A DNA stretch of 45,019 nt from Sinorhizobium americanum (GTDB lineage Bacteria > Pseudomonadota > Alphaproteobacteria > Rhizobiales > Rhizobiaceae): the NCBI RefSeq assembly GCF_001651855.1, contig NZ_LNQC01000055.1, positions 117,801 through 162,819 of the forward strand, written 5' to 3'. Shown here piece after piece: positions 41,201 to 45,019 of this stretch (position 1 is the stretch's first letter; each line of letters starts with the position of its first letter). The position numbers were made by a program, and so were the translations under genes. A model generated the notes under the pieces. That model had not been told where the DNA came from, ran no database searches, and saw only the letters and a program-made list of their open reading frames with translations.

Positions 41201-44200
41201 TCCAGGTCCCGAATTGCCAAAGTTGTGGCCGCTACATCCGGGGACCTGTCGACCAGCATGGCAACGATGTCTCCCGGCCCCACCCCGCAAGCTCGCAGAA
41301 CGGCCTTGATCGCAGCCATCCGTTCGCGCAGTTGGCCAAACGTGATTGCTCCGAATTCGCCGAAGTAGGCCACCCGATCGATATTCGAAGCGCTCACCTG
41401 ATCGAACGCTTCCACCAGCAGAGGTTCGTTCTCGTATAGCCGCTCCTCGCCCTTGAGCGAATTTAGACTGGCGACTTCCGACGGGCTGAGGCCCTCCAGG
41501 GCGAGGATCGGCTCGCCCGATCTCTGCACACAGGTAGCAATGAGATGATGAAGATTATCGGCCATGCGAGCGATCTCATCGCCTGAAAAAATGTCTTCCG
41601 CGTAGGCCAGTTGCAGTGCAATTGCATTGCCTTCATCTTGCGCGTAAAGCGTGAGGTCGAATTTCACATAACCGGTGTCGTACTCGCGAAATGACACTTG
41701 GAGATCGCGTTTGCCAGTTGGCTCCGCGGGCTCAGAGTACATGTTGAACATGACTTGGAAGATGGGCGATCGACCAGGCTCGCGGTGGAGTCGGGCATCC
41801 CGGACCATCCAGCTGAACGGATACGCCGAATTCGCGATGGCGTCCCCTATGAGGTCCTGTACGTGAGTTACGTGGCCAACGAAGGACCTGTTGACGTCGA
41901 TCGTTGTGCGGATCGGCAGCATGTTGAGGAAGAAACCCACGATCTCCTCAGTGCCTGGCTCGCTGCGCACCACGTGCGGTATGCCAACGATAATATCGTC
42001 TTGGCCGCTATACATCCGCAATAGCAGCTTGAAGCATGCCAGAAGGACCGTGGAAGTCGTGCACCTGTGCCGGCGTGCAAAATCTCGCAACTGACCAGAT
42101 AGCTCACCGCCAAGGAGAACCGCATGCGAATTCCCGCGGTAGGAGGTCACTTGCGGCCGCAGTCGAGGATTTCCAAGCGAAAGTACCGGAGGATTGTCGC
42201 CTATCTGCTGACGCCAATAGCGCCGCTGATCCTTCAGCGACTTCGGTGTGACATGTGCACTTTCCCACAGCGCATAGCTAGAGAGTGATGTGCGATCCGC
42301 CGGAGAAAATGCAGCCGCATGCGAGTATCTCGTTTGCAAGTCCCTGAGCAGGACAGAGATCGACCATGCATCTATGATGATTTCGTGCGCGGTGATCAAT
42401 ATGAGATGGTCGTCCGCGCCGAGACGAATTATGCGCGCACGAAACAGATTGCCCTGACTGAGATCAAAGGGCTTGTTGAGCTCCGTTCGCCGCAACTCCA
42501 CCACAAGTGCCTCGGCCTCGTGGTTGGATAGGAGGGTGGCGTCCACCAACTCTAGATCGGAGTTCTTGGGATCATCGAAAATTTGAACCGCGCCGTCTTC
42601 GTCGATGAAACGTGCCGAAAGGGCGTCATGCGCCTGAACCACATCTTTCCAGGCCTTATTGAAAGCGGCCGGATCGATGTCACCTCGGATACGCACACCA
42701 CCCTGGATAATGTAGTTTTTCGCAGTCGGGTCGAGCTGCCAGAGGAACCAAAGGTGTTCCTGTACTCGAGTGAGGGGTGATCGTCTGAGCTTGCCGCAGG
42801 TGGGGAGCCCGAACTTTGTCGTCTCGGACTGGCTTGATATCGACGCCGCAAGCGACCTGATCGTCCCATTCAGAACAAGCCTGAAGTCCACCTTAGTCCC
42901 GAGCTGCCTGTGGATTTGAGCCAATATAAGCATCGCGCGGATCGAGTCTCCGCCAAGGTCCATAAATTGGTCGCCCACGCCGATACTTTCGATCCGAAGA
43001 ATGCTGGACCAAATATCTCGTAGTCTGCTTTCGAGCTCGGTCGTTGGTTCCTCGAAGGGCTCCAGCAACTCCGGGCGAAGCGTCGTCGGATCAGGCAGTG
43101 ACGCGAAGTCGACCTTCCCGTTCGGGGTGGTCGGTAGCCGGTCGACACGTATGATTCGTTCCGGCAGCATGTAGGCGGGCAACCTTTCGGCAACAAAGCT
43201 GCGGAGTTCACTCTCCGATAGCCCGGCAGGAGCCGACACATACGCCACTATCCGTCTGGGCCCGATTGCTCCGTCCGTATTTGCTATGTCCCTGGCCGTG
43301 AGCTTCACGTTCTCGTGGAGGGGTGCAACAGCCACGGCCGCACTTATCAAAGGATGGGCGCACAGGCGAGACTCGATCTCTCCGAGTTCGATTCGATGTC
43401 CGCGGATCTTGATCTGCCGATCTCGTCTACCAAGACACTCCAAGAGGCCGTCTGCCCTGATCCGTCCGAGATCGCCGGTCTTGTAGAGCTGCCGATATGA
43501 TGGGTGGTCCGAGAACGGATTTGACAGAAAAGCATTCTCGGTACGCTCGCCATCGTTGATGTAACCGTCAGCGACACCGACACCGCTCACACAGATTTCG
43601 CCAATCTCTCCCGCCTCGCACAGACGTGTGCCGCTGGCGACATAAACCTTGAGATTGGCAATCGGCTTACCAATGGGAACATAGGTCTCAGCCGTAATGG
43701 GCGGGAGAGACATCAGATGATGCGTGACCCCATCCGCGCATTCTGTCGGGCCGTAGTGATTGAGGATCGGGACATGAGGATAGAGTGTCAGCCAGCTGCG
43801 CACCAAGGCAGGCGTCAGCGGCTCGCCGACGGTGGAGATCATGCGTAAGGCGCCGAGAAGCCGCTCCTGCGCCGACAGTGTCTGCAGATATTCAACGAAC
43901 ACTGAGAGCAACGATGGAACGAATTGGACGACAGTGACGTGATTTGTTTCAAGGGCCTCAAGAAGGGCCATCGGAGATCTCACTGTCGCATCATCGATGA
44001 TCGTGACGCAACTGCCGACACACAGCCCTGCCAAAAGCTGCCACAGCGAGATGTCAAAGCTATGCGAGGCAGTTTGTGCGACACAGTCCTTCTGACCTAG
44101 CTGGAGTGCATCAATCTTCGCCATCAAGTGGTTGTTGAGGCCCGCCCGCTTGACCATCACTCCCTTTGGTCTTCCCGTCGAACCGGAGGTGAACAGGAGG

Positions 44201-44733
44201 TAGGCGAGACGGCCCTCTACCGAAGCTCGCATTGCAGGAGAGGTACAGACATCGAGTAGCGCCGCCTGCACCGTCAAGAATTGCAGGTCGCCGGTGCCGT
44301 CTTCCTGGAATCGAGCAAGCGCTTCGGGTCTTTCTGACCCGATAATCAGATTGCATCCACTCTGCTCAATCATGCAGGAAATGCGCGATGCCGGTAAGGA
44401 TGGATCGAGCGGCAAATAAGTTGAGCCGCTTTTCAAAATTGCGATTACCGTGGCCGCCCAATTAAGGTCTCTTGCGCCGTAATAGCCCACGATCGTACCC
44501 TCTGGACCGCGCGCCCGCAGGGTGCTCGCAATTCTATCCGACAGCAGTTGCAGCCCACCATATGTGAGCTCTTCCGCACCATGCTTGATCGCTACCTTGT
44601 CCCGGAACAATGCTGCGATTTCATCGATAGCCGCGACTACATCGATGAGTTGATTTCCCATAAATTCGGACTTCACAGTCCGGCCTTCGTTGAGCATAAG
44701 GTTCCTCGCCCGGCGAGGCAGCCAGTGGGTCAT
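38239..44733 (-). CDS. Two-module nonribosomal peptide synthetase (A-T-C-A-T-C)
   Basis: About 2164 residues from the ATG at 44733 (MTHWLPRRARN), with AGGAA nine bases upstream. Domains in order: A1 (about 30-520; LLFTSGSTGRPKGV, HSFDIS, NHYGPTE, YKTGDLGR, NGKVD), T1 (DLGGDSI near 590), C1 (about 620-1060; HEIIIDAW near 780 instead of HHxxxDG), A2 (about 1080-1560; IYTSSSTGKAKGV, NFYGTTE, YRSGDIAR, SGKID), T2 (DIGGNSL near 1643) and C2 (about 1690-2160; HHFVADG near 1826). There is no thioesterase, so release may use the terminal C domain, as known in some NRPSs. C1 lacks the usual second His, and A2 lacks Asp at the position that normally holds the substrate amino group. The product cannot be predicted; a small amide or ester is likely. 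Confidence 0.93.
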   Translation of the reverse strand: MTHWLPRRARNLMLNEGRTVKSEFMGNQLIDVVAAIDEIAALFRDKVAIKHGAEELTYGGLQLLSDRIASTLRARGPEGTIVGYYGARDLNWAATVIAILKSGSTYLPLDPSLPASRISCMIEQSGCNLIIGSERPEALARFQEDGTGDLQFLTVQAALLDVCTSPAMRASVEGRLAYLLFTSGSTGRPKGVMVKRAGLNNHLMAKIDALQLGQKDCVAQTASHSFDISLWQLLAGLCVGSCVTIIDDATVRSPMALLEALETNHVTVVQFVPSLLSVFVEYLQTLSAQERLLGALRMISTVGEPLTPALVRSWLTLYPHVPILNHYGPTECADGVTHHLMSLPPITAETYVPIGKPIANLKVYVASGTRLCEAGEIGEICVSGVGVADGYINDGERTENAFLSNPFSDHPSYRQLYKTGDLGRIRADGLLECLGRRDRQIKIRGHRIELGEIESRLCAHPLISAAVAVAPLHENVKLTARDIANTDGAIGPRRIVAYVSAPAGLSESELRSFVAERLPAYMLPERIIRVDRLPTTPNGKVDFASLPDPTTLRPELLEPFEEPTTELESRLRDIWSSILRIESIGVGDQFMDLGGDSIRAMLILAQIHRQLGTKVDFRLVLNGTIRSLAASISSQSETTKFGLPTCGKLRRSPLTRVQEHLWFLWQLDPTAKNYIIQGGVRIRGDIDPAAFNKAWKDVVQAHDALSARFIDEDGAVQIFDDPKNSDLELVDATLLSNHEAEALVVELRRTELNKPFDLSQGNLFRARIIRLGADDHLILITAHEIIIDAWSISVLLRDLQTRYSHAAAFSPADRTSLSSYALWESAHVTPKSLKDQRRYWRQQIGDNPPVLSLGNPRLRPQVTSYRGNSHAVLLGGELSGQLRDFARRHRCTTSTVLLACFKLLLRMYSGQDDIIVGIPHVVRSEPGTEEIVGFFLNMLPIRTTIDVNRSFVGHVTHVQDLIGDAIANSAYPFSWMVRDARLHREPGRSPIFQVMFNMYSEPAEPTGKRDLQVSFREYDTGYVKFDLTLYAQDEGNAIALQLAYAEDIFSGDEIARMADNLHHLIATCVQRSGEPILALEGLSPSEVASLNSLKGEERLYENEPLLVEAFDQVSASNIDRVAYFGEFGAITFGQLRERMAAIKAVLRACGVGPGDIVAMLVDRSPDVAATTLAIRDLEAVVVPISPDYPKERVGQILEDSGANLLVHTGSDEEVDFALPSVSLTTLQARYNAGQVSHRTIELPDESTASLIYTSSSTGKAKGVLIPESAILNRLNWMWRCFPFDGFDVMVVQKSAALVAAAWEYFGGLLKGVPTLILTHEQLLDPDLLLQALAKHHVTRLFASPPILTGLIASQQRDPKKTNLRLVTSSAEPMPPSLPDRWRECFPDVPLWNFYGTTECASNSAVYRTSNGDDGSSAVPVGRPIDNVKIYVLDAQLKRVPVGVAGELCVAGLCLSTGYWKDLERTTHSFVPNPYDEGQYSLLYRSGDIARISVEGLLEICGRADNQIQLRGFRIELEDIETALASHPGVAKAAAFVRGQDDDRRLLALVVPARAGLASRDIVDHLRQKLPSYMIPSDVRVVRRIPVTASGKIDRARLASVSSSIMRRAKSAKPQTKRERLLADIWQELLGTKSVGIDDSFFDIGGNSLLSVRCVTLARKAGLSLTVSQLHRTPTIRELAKNQTSAASYALTTSDGPLPVTPAVSHWNSIVGIGEHYNIGDLFFMPAGHLNLSILEQALAHVLGREEGLKLRIDQTARGLSQAIGSLPDPLVEEIDLAGMAAAKQLTVIEHACAERQRTFRFDGETPLIRVSAFRTSECDDYYLLVLLHHFVADGVGYRLFLNALEAAYNSFASGQSAADPETSTLSRWLERLDNYANGEAATELEYWESLRYDQFDMRVSDAGAGAAGFSAETARWLHYVGTEEHIDEEFCRPLWKDQATFHLRISEEATRKLLMVAATSADCEDFDLLLAAISGTFGRAFGNYSLWIDSLTSTRGRLFDDIDPSQIIGYIGELVPLPLCLDGTESRPNRARSIYQQRSSLPRQGIGFRALKFLNRNPAVRERIDRLPLPRIGVNYRARLQHHYPRRLLSRDPHPLWIGDDMDQSVLNYLFWFRVGYQSGELRIEVRYDPRQVGYETTRKVCAILREELLQMVDALADPAAIGR

Positions 44734-45019
44734 AGTTGGTCGTTCCTGCCCCGTCGCGATCGACAATCAGCAAAAGTCATGCCAGCGACGCAGAGAAGCG
44801 CCTATGCGAAATGTCCCTGTTAGTTCAATGCTTTAAGCGAGTGTGTTAGGAATTTTGTCGAACAGCAGCGTGTCGCGGAACTGACAAACACGACAATAGG
44901 GGCCACCTCTGGCTCCTTGGAAACAGCGGGCAGGGACATTAGCTAGTGCCCGTCCATAAACGGTAAACTGCTGAAATTATTGGGTGAATCGCGATATCTG
45001 CGCGGGCAAAGCCCGGCGG
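44734..45019. other. Upstream region of the NRPS gene
   Basis: No gene is seen. It presumably holds the promoter of the NRPS-MATE-PPTase operon; no nod box or tts box was found. Confidence 0.4.

Noticed and set aside
44930..45019. Insertion-sequence end at the right edge of the window
   Set aside because: The sequence looks IS-like in composition, but no inverted repeat partner or transposase is in the window.

Overview
The window reads as accessory DNA from a rhizobium (Alphaproteobacteria, Rhizobiales): a symbiotic plasmid or symbiosis island. The evidence is the 3' end of a fixN/ccoN-type oxidase gene, a clear nodD, six sequences with nod-box architecture, a rhizobial gibberellin operon, an IpaH/NopM-like leucine-rich-repeat gene and many decayed genes and insertion remnants. 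The genus cannot be fixed from this sequence alone.

Layout. 1-2.4 kb: end of fixN, a truncated LRR effector-like gene (minus) and a nod box pointing at it. 3.1-7.4 kb: AraC regulator divergent from an MFS permease, a TPR protein and an XRE regulator. 7.6-10.5 kb: a PhyH-type dioxygenase behind a nod box, then nodD with a second nod box in its divergent upstream region but no nodA. 10.7-12.5 kb: a possible ADP-ribosyltransferase-fold protein, a vapBC pair and a small hypothetical gene. 13.0-17.9 kb: a tandem duplication of [nod box + acyltransferase-3/SGNH O-acetylase]; the first copy is frameshifted. 18.4-18.6 kb: a sixth, orphan nod box immediately followed by a long imperfect hairpin.

19.5-28.4 kb is the gibberellin operon cyp112-cyp114-fd/sdr-cyp117-ggps-cps-ks, visibly more G+C-rich than its surroundings. 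Its ferredoxin and SDR share one open frame. It ends in a decayed type-2 isopentenyl-diphosphate isomerase gene that runs into a resolvase remnant. No cyp115 is seen, so the expected end product is GA9 rather than GA4. 29.2-32.9 kb is a decay zone: a nonsense-interrupted small gene, a twice-frameshifted secreted nuclease gene, an intact periplasmic cupin and a degenerate IS3-family element.

32.9-35.3 kb (minus) holds a compact candidate protein-conjugation operon: a 44-codon Pro/Gly-rich ORF with a good ribosome-binding site, an E2-E1 fusion and a JAB/JAMM peptidase. It resembles the Cap2/Cap3 pair of type II CBASS, but no CD-NTase, effector or classical ubiquitin-like gene is nearby. This is my best candidate for an undescribed system. 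35.9-44.7 kb (minus) is a nonribosomal-peptide cluster: a two-module NRPS (A-T-C-A-T-C), a MATE exporter and an Sfp/EntD-type phosphopantetheinyl transferase, with an unusual first condensation domain.
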